Shown: positions 51,978 through 63,004 of the stretch, one piece after another | How positions within the stretch are numbered: the stretch's first letter is position 1 | Layout of the letters: each line of letters opens with the position of its first letter | Position numbers and translations under genes: made by a program | Notes under the pieces: model-generated | Seen by the model: only the letters and a program-made list of their open reading frames with translations | Told to the model about the DNA's origin: nothing | The model's database searches: none | From: Favolaschia claudopus | Taxonomy: Eukaryota > Basidiomycota > Agaricomycetes > Agaricales > Mycenaceae | Direction: 5' to 3' | DNA: 64,000 bases | Assembly: GCA_037176885.1 (NCBI GenBank) | Contig: JAWWNJ010000176.1 | Coordinates: 1-64,000 of the forward strand

Positions 51978-52745
51978 TTCACGGCGAAATCATCATTCGC
52001 ATGGGCGACGAGATAAAAAATATCGCGTTGAACCGGGCGATCCGTCTATGGCAGGACTGCCTGCAAAACATCTGAAACGACGGCGGCGCTGTCTTCATCA
52101 TATCTATAAGAAATTCCTCAAAGAGACTTTGGGGAAGAAGACAAAGGTCTCATCAGTATTCGATGAAAATAAAAACTTGAAATTCCCTGTTCCACCTATG
52201 TATAACGGGTCCTCAGATATCACCAAATTCGACGAACACATAATAGTGATGGGCGTTGGTTAGAGCTGATGGGCTTGGGTGGTAAAGAGAATGACCACAA
52301 ACGCATTCTTACCCACGGATTTTATTTATCCGGCGCGGCTAAGGATTGGTATGAAAATCATGTCACTGGGTTATACCGTACCCAGCGCGATTGGACATAC
52401 GAGGAGGTTATACTAGGCCTCTTCGATCGCTTCATTAATAAGGCGAGTGTGCAAAAATCAACAGATTTATTCTGGAGTGCCCGTTATTCTCCGGAAATGG
52501 GTATAACTGGTTATTACCACCAGCTCATGAACGCGTCGAGACGTATGGTTAAACGTCCCGATTCCTATACATTCAAAACACAGTTCATGTCCCAGATGCC
52601 CGCCGGGATCTTTAAATCGCTGACAGAGCGAAACATCACAGCGGAGTACAGCAAAGTCAAAGAGATACTTGATTGTGCTGTGAATTATGAATGGCATAGG
52701 TCCATAGAAGAACGCAATGCAGAGAGACGGCGCTCTCAACCGTGA
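51978..52745 (+). pseudogene. Gypsy-2 gag, capsid-like part, two frames
   Basis: From about 51978 the adjacent frame gives NLKFPVPPMYNGSSDITKFD up to a stop at 52261, and the next frame continues LMGLGGKENDHKRILTHGFY, LSGAAKDWYENHV, YEEVILGLFDRFINKASV and ARYSPEMGITGYYHQL. This is the retrotransposon capsid fold common to Ty3/gypsy Gag. It is followed by a stop at 52743. Confidence 0.65.
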
Positions 52746-54221
52746 TTCAGTGAGCCATCAACGAGACGTGAAGGTGGAACGAAGGATTCACCTCGTATGG
52801 CTGCTGGTCGACGTGATATCACGAAGCGGTATCGCTTTGTGAAACGCGAACCTCTTTAGAACGAGCAGAAAAAGGGTGATTACCGCCCGAATTCAGATCG
52901 CATAATTCCCAGGGAGATATCACGACAGGAAACTCGTGATGGGGGAGGGAATGGATGGACGGGAACGAAAGTTCGTCCGTATCCCAAACCTCAACAAGGG
53001 GCCAAGCCGCCATCTCCTAAGGGAAAATGCTGGAGTTGTGGTGGTAATCACTATAGCAATGATCCCATCTGCCCAAATAATAAAACGCGCGCGCCTATTA
53101 TGTATCATGGACGTGAAGTTGTGAATGATAATGAGGAAGAAGGTCAAAAGTCCTCAGAGTCAAAGCAATCTGGATCAAAGTCTTCGGAGGAAACATCCGA
53201 GCAGTTCAAGCAGATAGTCAATTCAGACGCTGAAGATGAAATAGTTGATGGTGTTCAGTACGACTCCGAGTATACATTGGAGGAGTGCAGTGAATATTCA
53301 GACTACGACGACGACGAGAGATGTTATCGCGTCAACGTTGAAGACTCGGGGGAGGATGATACTCCCGAGTTAGAGTCTGTTTCGGATTCAGACGAGAAGT
53401 CTGAATGTGACTTTTCTGACTCGGAAAGACCCGACACTGATCCAGGTATTGGAAGTGATGAGTCGGTGGAATTACCACCTCCGCAAACGAATTTAAAACC
53501 AAAGCCCAAGCAAAGGGAACTTTGCCTGGAGGAGTTGGGACTATTTGGGGTGTGTGATGATTATTCCGACGATGAATTCGTTACCGAAGAAGACGTCGAT
53601 AAGTTGACAAAAGAAATGGCCAAGTATCTCATGGAAACTCGCGACCCCGAGCAGGTGGTCGAATATTTTTCCGCAGGCCGTGAGCGGAGTGAGAAAGACT
53701 CTACCTCTCAATCGGGCCAAAAACGAGGCGTGTATCTCAAAAGAACGAAAGAACCACGCCCGAGACCTGCGCGGTCAGAGTCAGAGAATTTCTGTTTGAC
53801 TGCATATGTGAACATCAACAACAAACCTGCATTCACGTTGTTTGATTCGGGCTGTACAACTGAAGCTTGTAGTCCCGAATTTGCGCGCGTCGCGGGGATT
53901 AAGGTGTTCCCAATTCAGTCTGAAGTGACTCTTCAGTTGGGAACTGCCGGTAGTCGCTCGAAAATTAATCATGGTATGATTGCGATGCTTGAGTACGACG
54001 ATATTATGTCGGAAGAGTATTTGGATATTGTGAACCTCGACCGGTTCGATGTAATTCTGGGAACAAAATTCATGAGGAAGCACCGAATTTCTCTGGATTT
54101 TGAGTTCAATACCGTACGGGTTGCTGGAGTACCATCCGCAACTTTGTCCGAGAAAGCAGAATGCAGCGAGGTTGAATGGCGAAATGCCGCTCGCCGCATT
54201 GTACGCGCCACGCAAGAATGA
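52746..54221 (+). pseudogene. Gypsy-2 zinc knuckle and aspartic protease
   Basis: An arginine-rich stretch and the zinc knuckle CWSCGGNHYSNDPICP (about 53028-53075) lead into an acidic linker and the protease: NFCLTAYVNINNKPAFTLFD, then SGCTTEACSPEFARVAG with the catalytic DSG, and LDIVNLDRFDVILGTKFM. The last ORF runs 53100-54221. A stop interrupts the part between the capsid and the knuckle (TAG near 52857). Confidence 0.7.
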
Positions 54222-54293
54222 CGTGAGGCGGCGGGAGAAGAAATTCCCGCCACTGCACCGTCAACAGTCAACCATCGCGAGCAGTTTGTTGGA

Positions 54294-55331
54294 ATGACGA
54301 CTACTCGGAAAGGGACAGTGACTATGCAGGAGGTCCCTGACGAGGAGATGATTGAAGAACTGTCTCGTGAAACCTTACCTTCGGATATTTCTGTTATCAT
54401 TGAGGAGACCGGAGAAATCACTAGCGCGGAGGGTGAAAAGTTTCCAGAGTTTGTGATGGAATTCTCACGCCGCTATTTTCCTGATAGACATTCAGTCGAA
54501 CGAAATACTGAGCGTATCCGATTGAATGCTCTCCGAAAACCTGTGAAATCAGAATCCTGCACCAAATTATCTGAGGTTCTGGCTGACGAGGTTAAAGAAC
54601 ACCTTGGAAAAATGTTTCGTACCGCTACGGACATTCATGTTCAAGAGATCGAAGCCGGTAAACTAAAGTTTACTGAGGAGGACATTCCACGGCTTCGAGA
54701 TCGGTGGATGGATATCTGCTTGGATATTATGTCGGGGGTACCTGAAAAGATGCCGCCACTCCGGGCAGTTAACCATAGAATTCCACTCATTGATGAGAAG
54801 ATGCTGTATCATTACCATCTTCCGCGATGCCCAGATGCTATGAAACCACAGCTCAGCGAGAAAATCCAAAAATATACTCGTGCCGGCTGGTGGCAACCTG
54901 TTCAGACAAATCAAGCTGCACCGATGCTGTGTATCCCTAAGAAGAATGGGACATTGCGTACCGCAATAGACTGTCGCAAGCGCAATGCGAACACGCAGAA
55001 AGACGTGACACCATTTCCGGATCAGGATCAAATCCGTATGGATTGTGCACGCGCGAAATATCGATCTAAAATCGACATGTCCGACGCCTACGAGCAAATT
55101 AGAATAATTGCTGAAGACGTCTGGAAAACTTCTTTTGCTACAATTTATGGCACCTATGTCAGTCACACCATGCAGATTGGGGACTGCAACGCACCTGCTA
55201 CGTTTCAACGTATAATGACAATGGTATTCCAGGAATTTATTGGACGGTTTGTTCACGTCTATTTGAATTCGGACCGTGGGACTCGAACTCGCCGCTTTCA
55301 GCAAAACATTCCCTTGGTTGCTACGTCTTAG
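54294..55331 (+). pseudogene. Gypsy-2 reverse transcriptase, truncated
   Basis: RT motifs are present: CIPKKNGTLRTAIDCRKRNA, YRSKIDMSDAYEQIRI and TMQIGDCNAPATFQRIM. The frame breaks off at FVHVYLN, just where the catalytic YxDD should follow. Roughly 120 bp of unrelated DNA (55266-55385) replace the end of RT and most of RNase H. Confidence 0.75.
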
Positions 55332-55385
55332 ATGGTCACAGTTTCCGGGTGCGAGTTCAAATTCCGTGATATCGCGTTCATGTAG
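55266..55385. other. tRNA-like filler at the RT deletion
   Basis: It contains, on the minus strand, a B-box match (GAGTTCGAGTCCC) with an A-box-like TAGCAACCAAGG upstream and, on the plus strand, GAGTTCAAATTCC. Neither folds into a proper tRNA. It occupies the junction between RT and RNase H remnants. Confidence 0.35.
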
Positions 55386-57364
55386 TGACGGACCAGCAGG
55401 CGCTCGAATTTTTCCATTCGCAAAAGCGACTATCCAGCCGTCAAACGCGGTGGATGGAATATTTGTCGAGGTTTGACTTTGATATCCGTTACATCAAGGG
55501 AGAGCTCAACAAAGGTGCTGATTGTTTGTCGCGTTACTACGAGAATGATACGTGGAATGAGACTCACAATAACTCCGAGTACGTTAACGCTGACATCCGA
55601 CTCGATCCGGAACAGAATGATATTCCCTGGGATCGTAAGTTAGAAATTGAATCGATGCGCGCAATGGAGGAAATTCAACCTCGGCGTAGTGCACGATTGC
55701 AAGATAAATTGGAAGCTCGAGATGAAGAGGTGCAGGAGACGGAAGCTGCAGCAGAACCAACTGCAGTTACCAATCTGAAATCTCAAACTTACGGCGAGGA
55801 TCCAACGGTGTTTGCCTCACGAACTCGAGAAGATACCGCTGGACCGCCGCCCGCAATCGAAGATCCGGTCCTTGATCTTATTCGAGACGGGTACAAGGAC
55901 GATATATTTTTCAAGAAAATTGTGGCTAATCCAAATGATTATGCTACATTCAAAATTAGAGACGGACTTATCTATTCCTCTAATCGCGGGAAAGAGAAGG
56001 TCCTTTGCATCCCAGGAGTTAAGCTGGGGGAGCAATCATTGCGCGGTGTATTGCTTGAACAAACCCACCGTGCTCTTGGACATTTCGGCGCACAACGAAC
56101 CGGAGATTATATCCGTCGTTGGTACTGGTGGCCTCGAATTTCTGTCGAAACCCATCAATTTTGCGACGATTGCAAGATATGTTTGGAAAACAAACCAAGC
56201 AATCAACACCCCGCGGGCAAACTTCATACGCTGCCGATTCCTGTGCAGCCTTGGGATTCGCTGGCCATGGACTTCTTGGGACCATTTCCCAAGTCCGGCG
56301 AATTCAATTATTTGTGGGTTATCATGTGCAGACTCACCTCAGCGGTGCATTTGATACCAATAACGACTAAAACAAAGGCAACAGAATTAGCAAGAATTTA
56401 TGTGCGCGAGATCGTTCGCCTTCACGGCTTACCTCGGTCAATAGTTTCCGATCGTGATTCAAAGTTCACATCGGCATTTTGGCGTGAGGTTCACCGGCTG
56501 CTTGGAGCGAAGCTGTTAATGTCAACGGCGTTTCATCCCCAAACAGACGGGGCAACGGAGCGGGCTAACCGTTCAGTGTCACAAATATTGCGATCATTCA
56601 TTCAACCCGATCAAAAAGATTGGGAAGAGAAGATCCCAATGGTTGAATTTGCTATCAACGCGAGTATCAGCGCGTCGACAACGTACTCACCGTTTGAATT
56701 GAAGGGCGGGTATATACCGCATATGTTGAAGGAATTCAGTTCGGAATTGAAACCACCGCCCGGCGTAAAAGCATTTGCCGAGCGGGCGCTGTTGAACCTA
56801 GCTGAGGCGCATGACGCTATAATTGCGGCGCGTCTGTTTTCAACTGAGCAGTCAAATAAGAATCGACGAGACGAACCTGTGATTCCAGCGGGATCTCTTG
56901 TTTATGTATCAACTAAAAACTTGGCGCTGCCGAAAGGGCGGGCTAAGAAACTATTACCTCGCTTTGTTGGACCTTACCGAGTCCAAAAAGCTCTCCCGGA
57001 ATGCTCGGATTATGAGCTAGAGCTCCCCGAAGTATTAGCTTCGCGGGGAGTACATAACAGATTTCATGTTAGCCTGTTGCGGCCGTATCTTGAATCCAGT
57101 GACGCACTGTTTCCCAAAGGGGACAGACCTGGCCCATATGATTTCGGCGCGCCTGCAGACAACGAATGGCACGTCGATTCAATTCTGGCACACCGCTGGA
57201 TTGATAGTAAAGTCGAATTTCATGTGAGATGGAATCTGGGTGATACTACCTGGGAGCCGTTTAGCAATGTTAAGCTATTAGCGGCTCTGGATGATTACCT
57301 TGCATTGCACAACGTCAAACGTTGGCAAAGTCTTCCGAAGAGGAAATCGGGCAATGTGGCCTGA
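55385..57364 (+). pseudogene. Gypsy-2 RNase H end, integrase and chromodomain
   Basis: A clean 659-codon frame. It begins at the end of RNase H (TDQQALEFF, SRQTRWMEYLSRFDF, YIKGELNKGADCLSRY). The integrase has the H2C2 finger (THRALGHFGAQRTG, CDDCKICLENK) and the core Asp, Asp, Glu in SLAMDFLGPFPKSGEF, SDRDSKFTSAFW and DGATERANRSVSQIL. The C-terminus has LPRFVGPYRVQKALPECSDY and a chromodomain (WHVDSILAHRWID, FHVRWNLGDTTWEPF). This part alone looks undamaged, though it has no start of its own. Confidence 0.8.
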
Positions 57365-57502
57365 GAGAAGGCGCGAAAATCATCCCAGACGACGCTGCCA
57401 AACATACCATGATCAAAGTTCTGGCAGAATCTGGCAAACGGATAACTTCGGAAGGGGTTCGAGCCGAAATCTGGTCTCTGCTTCCTGGCACGCGACTCAA
57501 AC

Positions 57503-58872
57503 TTTTTTTTTTGTGTCAGCATTTTTATACCGCAACAAGTAAACTAACTACTAAGACGCGGTGCCCGTGGGGCGATAAATAGAGGGGAGTAGCTCTAGGG
57601 AGGAATTGTCCGTAGTTGGTAGAGTATAGTCTCGGAGTGTAAGGTAAGTAGTGTGGATTACCGGGGTATAGTGGCGGATGCATAGTGCATGGGGCCATAG
57701 AGCATAAAGTGTATAAACTATCTACAGAGGGAGAAAAGAAAGAAGAGAAGAGAAGATGCCGGGCCACAAGGGGGCGCGGGTGTCGGCGGGGGAGGGAAGT
57801 GAATAGCGGGGACGCTTCTGTCCTGGGGGCATCATCTTGCGGGCGTTCGCCTACCCGCCGTCGTCTTCGTCGTCCGACAGCCAAGGGTCGGGCTCGTCTT
57901 CAAATGTGGGAAGGTCCGCCTTTGCAAACGGACGCCCAGTCTTCGTGAAAGCGCCCGAGGCCTCTATGAACTTGGCCAAGGCGTCTATGCCTTTGCGTGT
58001 GCCTAATAATTCGGGCATGGCCAAGTCCCTCGAGGCCTCACGGAGTAGGTGGCGGTGGTCGTCGTAGCGCGGGCAATCGCGCAGAATGTGCTCGCGGGTC
58101 TGAAGTCGTTTGCCGCACGGGCAGTCAACGTTCTCGGAGGGTACGAATTTTTCGTAGTACTCGCCTATGTATCCGTGGCCAATTCTACATTGTGTCACCC
58201 TTCCAAAAACCTCGCGGCTGAGCGACTTGAAGTGGGGGGTGGGTTTTAGCGACGGGGCTATGCGATTGGCACTGGCGTAGCATCCCGTTTTCGTGGAGTT
58301 CTTCCACTCCTTTTTCCAGGTGCGAGCTGTTTTCTCTTTTGACTTTCGCAAGGCGTTGGATAAGGTGCCGGGGGCCTTGGTCGACAGGTCAGCGCCTCGT
58401 TTAGCGAGTTCGTCAGCGCGGTCGTTTCCTTTGATGTCCTCGTGGCCCGGTGACCACGCAATTTCAATTGCGTGCGACGGATCGGTGTCGAGGAAAGCAC
58501 AGGCGAGTTGGTGAGACTTGAAGGCCAGGAGTTGGCCTGCGCGGGGTTTCGGTGAGAAGATTGTCTGAATAGCGGACGTGTTGTCTGCAAATAGGTGGAT
58601 GTGAGTTTTATATACGTTTGAACGACTATCTTCAAAAGAGTATATAAAGTCTTGTTACGAGACTAGATGTGAGTGATCTGTGGGTTTTCTTTCGCTATTT
58701 TGAACGCTTTTGCCGCCCCAAAGAGGAGGCCAGTTAGCTCTCCGTCGTACACCTCCGCGTGGCTCCCCAAGCCAATGCTGGAGGCTGCGATCTCATTCCC
58801 CTCGTGGTAAATCAGATATCCCGCACCGACACGAACACGATGTATCGGACGCATGGAGCCGTCCGAGCACAC
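57503..58872 (-). pseudogene. 5'-truncated LINE: RNase H and terminal zinc finger
   Basis: On the minus strand the RNase H domain starts at about 58872: MCSDGSMRPIHRVRVGAG with catalytic Asp, EVYDGELTGLLFGAAKAF with Glu, LFADNTSAIQTIF with Asp, and IAWSPGHEDIKGNDRADELA with His and Asp. A terminal region follows with FGRVTQCRIGHGYIGEYY and CPCGKRLQTREHILRDC, ending DDEDDGG at 57851, then a 3' UTR and an A10 tail (T10 at 57503-57512, plus strand). The RNase H frame is interrupted by a 59-bp insertion. The element lacks everything upstream of RNase H, as usual for LINE insertions. Confidence 0.75.
58598..58674. mobile_element. 59-bp hairpin insertion with 9-bp target duplication
   Basis: The 9-mer GATGTGAGT flanks 59 bp (58607-58665) that interrupt the LINE RNase H frame between THI and HLFADN with an in-frame stop. 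The insert contains TTTATATAC / GTATATAAA (58607-58615 and 58640-58648) and a smaller GTCT/AGAC hairpin. No GT-AG borders fit an intron. Confidence 0.6.
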
Positions 58873-58875
58873 AAT

Positions 58876-59125
58876 TTTGCCAGGACACCAGGGACCTGTA
58901 ATGCTTCCTTCGCAACACCTATCAGTGAGACGTATTCAATTGATGCAGTACACTTGTGTCTGCCGTATAGCTTCGATCGGCGTGTTCGGTGCTTGTATTG
59001 TTTATGCAGTGTCTGTACTGTCTGAAGTCAATATGCCTAAACCTTGCCAGGATACCAGGGCTGTATAATGCTTGGTTTTGAAGGCCTATGAGTGAGACAT
59101 ATTCAATCGATGCAGTGGACTCGTC
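58876..59125. repeat. Diverged tandem duplication, about 167 bp
   Basis: TTGCCAGGACACCAGGG...GTGAGACGTATTCAATTGATG at 58876 returns as TTGCCAGGATACCAGGG...GTGAGACATATTCAATCGATG at 59043. Confidence 0.7.
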
Positions 59126-59580
59126 TGTTCAAGCAAATCGCCGAATATATTCAAGACACGTGAATGCCTGAGTACCTTTGTGACGTTCGATTCAACCGAT
59201 CACTACTAGCCCTGGTAGTGCTATTCAAACGCTTTAATTCGAGCCTATACCCAAGGCAATCGGTAGAGAATTGAGTGTGCTACCAGAGTTTCGGTTTTCG
59301 CCCTACGGTTTCCGTTCGAGGCCATATAGCAAGTCAACGAGACCTGTCAGGCCATTCGCGGTGTGACTACCATGGTTTGTAAGCCATTTGGGACATATTT
59401 GGTTCCAACAATATTTTTCTGCACCGTCGAACCGATGATTATAATAATGATTTTAGCAGGCATTTATTATAAGGGCTCATCTGCCATTATTGGGCGCTTG
59501 GGTTCACTGAGAGGGTTTCCTTTGAGTTGTGCTTATTATAACGCTTTGCCTTTGGCTATAAGAAGTGTCTTCAATTTGTT
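59126..59580. other. No supported gene
   Basis: Unremarkable AT-balanced DNA without coding or repeat signatures. Confidence 0.35.
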
Positions 59581-59582
59581 GT

Positions 59583-59700
59583 TGGCAGTGGATTCCAGGG
59601 TGGCAGTGGATTCCACTGAGTTTGAGGAGGTTTTCACAAGGTGGCAGTGGATTCCACTCAATCGAGTGGGCTGTTTCAAAGTCTGGCAGTGGATTCCCAT
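59583..59700. repeat. Four copies of GGCAGTGGATTCC
   Basis: The 13-mer occurs at about 59586, 59601, 59644 and 59685, spaced 15, 43 and 41 bp. Frames through it are compositional. Confidence 0.75.
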
Positions 59701-59879
59701 GGATATGGGGACCTGTTGCAAGGAATTGAGCGCTCAATTCCGGGGTAAGATAGCTAGGCTTTCTGAATCCGCCGGCGGATTCCAGCAGTTTGTGTCTTCC
59801 TTTGACATGCAATTAATTCCCTATTGTTATAGCCTCCTGTTAGCTCGGCAAGTGATTATTGGAGTGGGTGCCAGATGCC

Positions 59880-60310
59880 GTCTTGGTAGTCGGTGTTCTC
59901 CGAGTCTGATGGGTAGAATGTGTTCACTTGACTCTTTCAATGATATATTGCCCACTATAATGCTCTGTATGCTGCCACAAGTCCGTCTGATGATGAGTCG
60001 ATGAACGGGGTCGTGTTGTATGACTCGGACTCCTGCTAGTCCAATGCTGAGTGGACTGGTGGGTAGAGCACTCTGAATGTGTTCGACAGGGTCAGACTGG
60101 GTTGATTGGCTACTATAAGGCTCTGTGGTGTACCGTACTTGGTGATGTACTGTTGGTCTTCGTGTTGTACACTTGAGTACATCCTCCTGTTGACTCGGTG
60201 CCCCGCGATTTCCTTTACGTTCCAGCGGGCAGCTGTGAGCGGCTAGTTCGCCAATGTCTTGCTGGATTTCGTTGCTAACCCGTGCATTGTCTTGCTGGAT
60301 TTCGAGCGTC
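59880..60310. repeat. Decayed tandem repeats
   Basis: ACTATAATGCTCTGT at about 59955 and ACTATAAGGCTCTGT at about 60111 mark two roughly 156-bp units. A further 41-bp duplication (TTGTCTTGCTGGATTTCG) lies at about 60255-60310. Confidence 0.5.
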
Positions 60311-60415
60311 AATGACCGTTTAAAGTCCCGAGAGCATGAAATCTCGAACTCAGACCCTCTGTTATCTCTCAAATGGCCACCCAAACTCACTTGAATAACC
60401 CATTAATCTTCAATA

Positions 60416-60615
60416 GAGAGTTTGTGCGAGCGACCCAGGTCGCTTTTCGACCGCTCAGATCTCCGCAACGACAGATACCAGGTGGGAGCTCTAAGCGACC
60501 TAGAAGAGTATTGCCATATGGCATTCCGAGGTCGCTGCGACCTCACACCTGTGACTGCTCGTTGTCGAGATCTGAGCGGTCCCAAAGCGACCCGGGTCGC
60601 TTTGCCCAAACCCGC
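60416..60615. mobile_element. 200-bp TA-flanked MITE, copy 2
   Basis: Same element as 48273-48475, same orientation, similar throughout, again flanked by TA (60414-60415, 60616-60617). Arms: GAGAGTTTGTGCGAGCGACC and the inverted right end with CAGATCTCGAC. Confidence 0.8.
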
Positions 60616-60878
60616 TAATTTGTATACACCTTCAATTCCCCGACGTCCGCGAACGCTCCCCCCTCCCACTCTTCTCGCTCTTGCACGACTCAATGGCTTC
60701 TTAATCTCAAGTATCAGATTCCGTCCTGCAAGATTCATTTAGACTCTTACCGACTTGGCGACATTCGCAAAACAAATCTCGGTCATTGGCAATTCGTAAC
60801 AAGCGGCAAAAATTCAGTTCAATAAACAATCAAGATATCAGCCCCACTGCTGTAAATTTGCTTCTTGTTTTGTTTTAG
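60616..60878. other. Spacer
   Basis: Nothing supported. Confidence 0.35.
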
Positions 60879-61006
60879 GCGCCGCCTTCTCTTGTGGGTT
60901 AGCCGCGGGCGCGTGGGTTGCCCTCGTCTGGGCGTCTCTGTTTTGGGTTCATCCTCGCGCACCCCATCGCCCCCACGCCCTGGGCGCCAGCGGTTCAAGT
61001 ATGCCA
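60879..61006. repeat. Subtelomeric repeat R2, copy 3
   Basis: Matches 13033-13160 closely (GCCGCCTTCTCTTGTGGG to GGCGGTTCAAGT-like end), then diverges. Confidence 0.8.
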
Positions 61007-61054
61007 CTTGTATGCCACCGCGGCGTGCTCCCACACCCGTCATCCCGTCCATAC

Positions 61055-61243
61055 ATGGACAAGATAAAAGCTCTCCTCGCATCCACATTCAAGATGCGGG
61101 ACCTTGGAGCTGCTTCATTCATTCTCGGGATCAAGATCAAACGGGCCCGGGACCGACAGCGACGCACTAAGTATCTCTCTTTCCCAAACAAAGAACATTG
61201 ACGCTGTCCTTAAGCGTTGCGGTTACGAGTACATTGGAATCGT
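61055..61243 (+). pseudogene. Ty1/Copia reverse-transcriptase scrap
   Basis: The frame MDKIKALLASTFKMRDLGAA then SFILGIKIKRARDRQRRT is the Copia RT segment around FxMxDLG...LGIxI. After a frame change it continues SISLSQTKNIDAVLKRCG, the expected next motif. Only about 190 bp remain. Confidence 0.65.
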
Positions 61244-61325
61244 CCTTTTAACGGCCAGTTTTTTTTCGCTACTTGTCGCCATCTATCCGTGAACGCTTGT
61301 CATTACAAAAATTTGTATTGAATCT

Positions 61326-61560
61326 TACAAGCTTAAGCACCCCGCCTTCGGCAGGGCCGGCTCGCTGCGCTCGCGTCCCTCCCTACGGCTGGTGCACAGC
61401 TTGTCGGGGTTAGTTAGGTTAGGGTTCCTGCCCGTGGCGCCGCACTGCCGCTCGCTGCACTCGCCGGCGCGCGGCGCCGGGGACCGCGAGTTTCAACATC
61501 TCGACAGCCGGTTGCAGGATGTCGACAAAACCCCGTGACTTTCTGTCAAAAGTCACGCGA
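61326..61560 (+). repeat. GC-rich repeat R5, copy A, with telomere-like patch
   Basis: Begins TACAAGCTTAAGCACCCCG, contains GGCTCGCTGCGCTCGCG, ACAGCTTGTCGGGG and GCCGCACTGCCGCTCGC, and ends near CATCTCGACAGCCGG. Where copy B and the 44.8-kb copy read CTCCGCCCCAAACCCCGC plus a T-run, this copy reads TTAGTTAGGTTAGGGTT. Confidence 0.75.
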
Positions 61561-61585
61561 CTGATGGCCTGGCCCTCTTTTCAAG

Positions 61586-61768
61586 TACAAGCTTAAGCAC
61601 CCCGCCTTCGGCAGGGCCGGCTCGCTGCGCTCGCGTCCCTACCTACGGGGGGTACACAGCTTGTCGGGGCTCCGCCCCAAACCCCGCCTGTTTTTTTTTG
61701 CTGGATTCCGTGCCCGCGGCGCCGCACTGCCGCTCGCTGCACTCGCCGGCGCGCGGCGCCGGGGAAAG
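61586..61768 (+). repeat. GC-rich repeat R5, copy B
   Basis: Repeats the start of copy A 260 bp further on. It includes the palindromic GGGGCTCCGCCCC and the T-run TTTTTTTTTGCTGGATT, and ends at GGCGCCGGGG. Confidence 0.8.
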
Positions 61769-61950
61769 CGTGTGAAAAGTCACCTGCTTTTTCACGTGAA
61801 TTATCACGGGACCTGCGGTCCCGTAGTGTCTTTTATTATAGATAGGATTGTCAAAGTCGCGCATCCTGTTCGTCCTAATGGCGTTCGTCACATTTTCCAA
61901 CGTCCGTAGCATGATTGTGTCTGTAACAAAAGATTCGAGTTTCGAGTTTC

Positions 61951-61965
61951 TAGGGTTAGGGTTAG
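61951..61965 (+). repeat. Interstitial telomere-like repeat
   Basis: TAGGGTTAGGGTTAG, two and a half units of TTAGGG, opposite in sense to the terminal array. Confidence 0.7.
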
Positions 61966-61969
61966 ATGT

Positions 61970-63004
61970 ATTGCGGCTGCGACGAGCGTGCTTGCTTTCG
62001 GTTTGAAGTAGAGAACCTTCATTTAGGTGCCTTCTGCAAAGACTCATTGACCCAGGTTCGATCAGGGCTCTCGCCTTACTCCAGTCGTCGATTCCTGGCT
62101 GGCAGTTACTGTGGCCAACGATCTGATTGTAACGTATGCATTATTCTCTGTTGAACTATTGTCAACCGATGGCGCACAACTTTAGATTGCTGCTGATTTA
62201 CTACCTCCACAAGAGTCGAACAGGATTCAATAGTTTGCACATATTTTCCTCACATGCTACTCAGCTGACTCCGGGGCATAGAAACAAACCATCTGATCAC
62301 CCGTCTCATTCGTTCTGCGCTCGAGAGTGCCGTATTCGCGACTTTTTTTTCGGTGAGCGCCAGTTCTTCTGCTGTGGTTCAGGTTGCTAGATGTATTCAT
62401 CCGTAGATAATGGTCTTCATCATGTTTGTAGGTACTTGCCTTGTTGGGTAGCAGCCCCCGGATACTGATGATCTATAGACGGTATTTCCCCGGACACTAG
62501 GAGCACGTTATCATCGGTACAGAAACTAACCAGCACAGAAGCGCGGGCTGAACGGTCATTACAGACACCGAATGGACGAGAATCTCTTTGCCACGACGTC
62601 TATGAAAGTCATTGTTGACGCCGAACAACTGGACCTTAGACCCATTCGTCCGCCCGTTCGTCAGTTCATACACTACCTTTACTCTTACTGAACTCAAATC
62701 AGGGAATATCAAAAATCTTTCATTCATTGCTCGCGCTGTCACTCTCTCTGCTTGCTGCTACATACTTGTCTGTTTAACGCAAAGCGTTTCACCGCCTCGC
62801 TTCACATCCCTCGTTTTGCATCCTAGTCTACAGGGAAAATAATCTTCAAAACCTGAGGACAATGTTCCATTGTCCTCTGGGCCAATCAGTGGTTGAACTT
62901 GTAGAAAATCTCGGCTAATACGCTCTAATTCAGGGCTGGGATGATCAAAGTCCGTTGAGCATACGATTTCTATCCCCAACTCAAGCCCACCGCGACCCAG
63001 TGTG
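61970..63004. other. No supported gene
   Basis: Several frames of 60-90 codons; a peptide-like stretch near 62585-62690 (TSMKVIVDAEQLDLRPIRPP) is too short to call. Confidence 0.35.

Larger units (their letters stand above)
48901..57502 (+). mobile_element. Second, decayed chromodomain Ty3/gypsy element
   Basis: A different lineage from the 20.8-kb element. It has a 5' LTR-like region with TATA box, a long broken gag, a protease frame, part of RT, and an RNase H-integrase-chromodomain frame. Multiple frameshifts and stops, a MITE in gag and a large deletion in RT/RNase H mark it as dead. No 3' LTR follows pol: the sequence runs 138 bp and is then cut by a LINE 3' end. Confidence 0.8.

Noticed and set aside
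59363..60004. 213-codon plus-strand ORF
   Set aside because: It spans the GGCAGTGGATTCC repeats, starts without context and has no motif.
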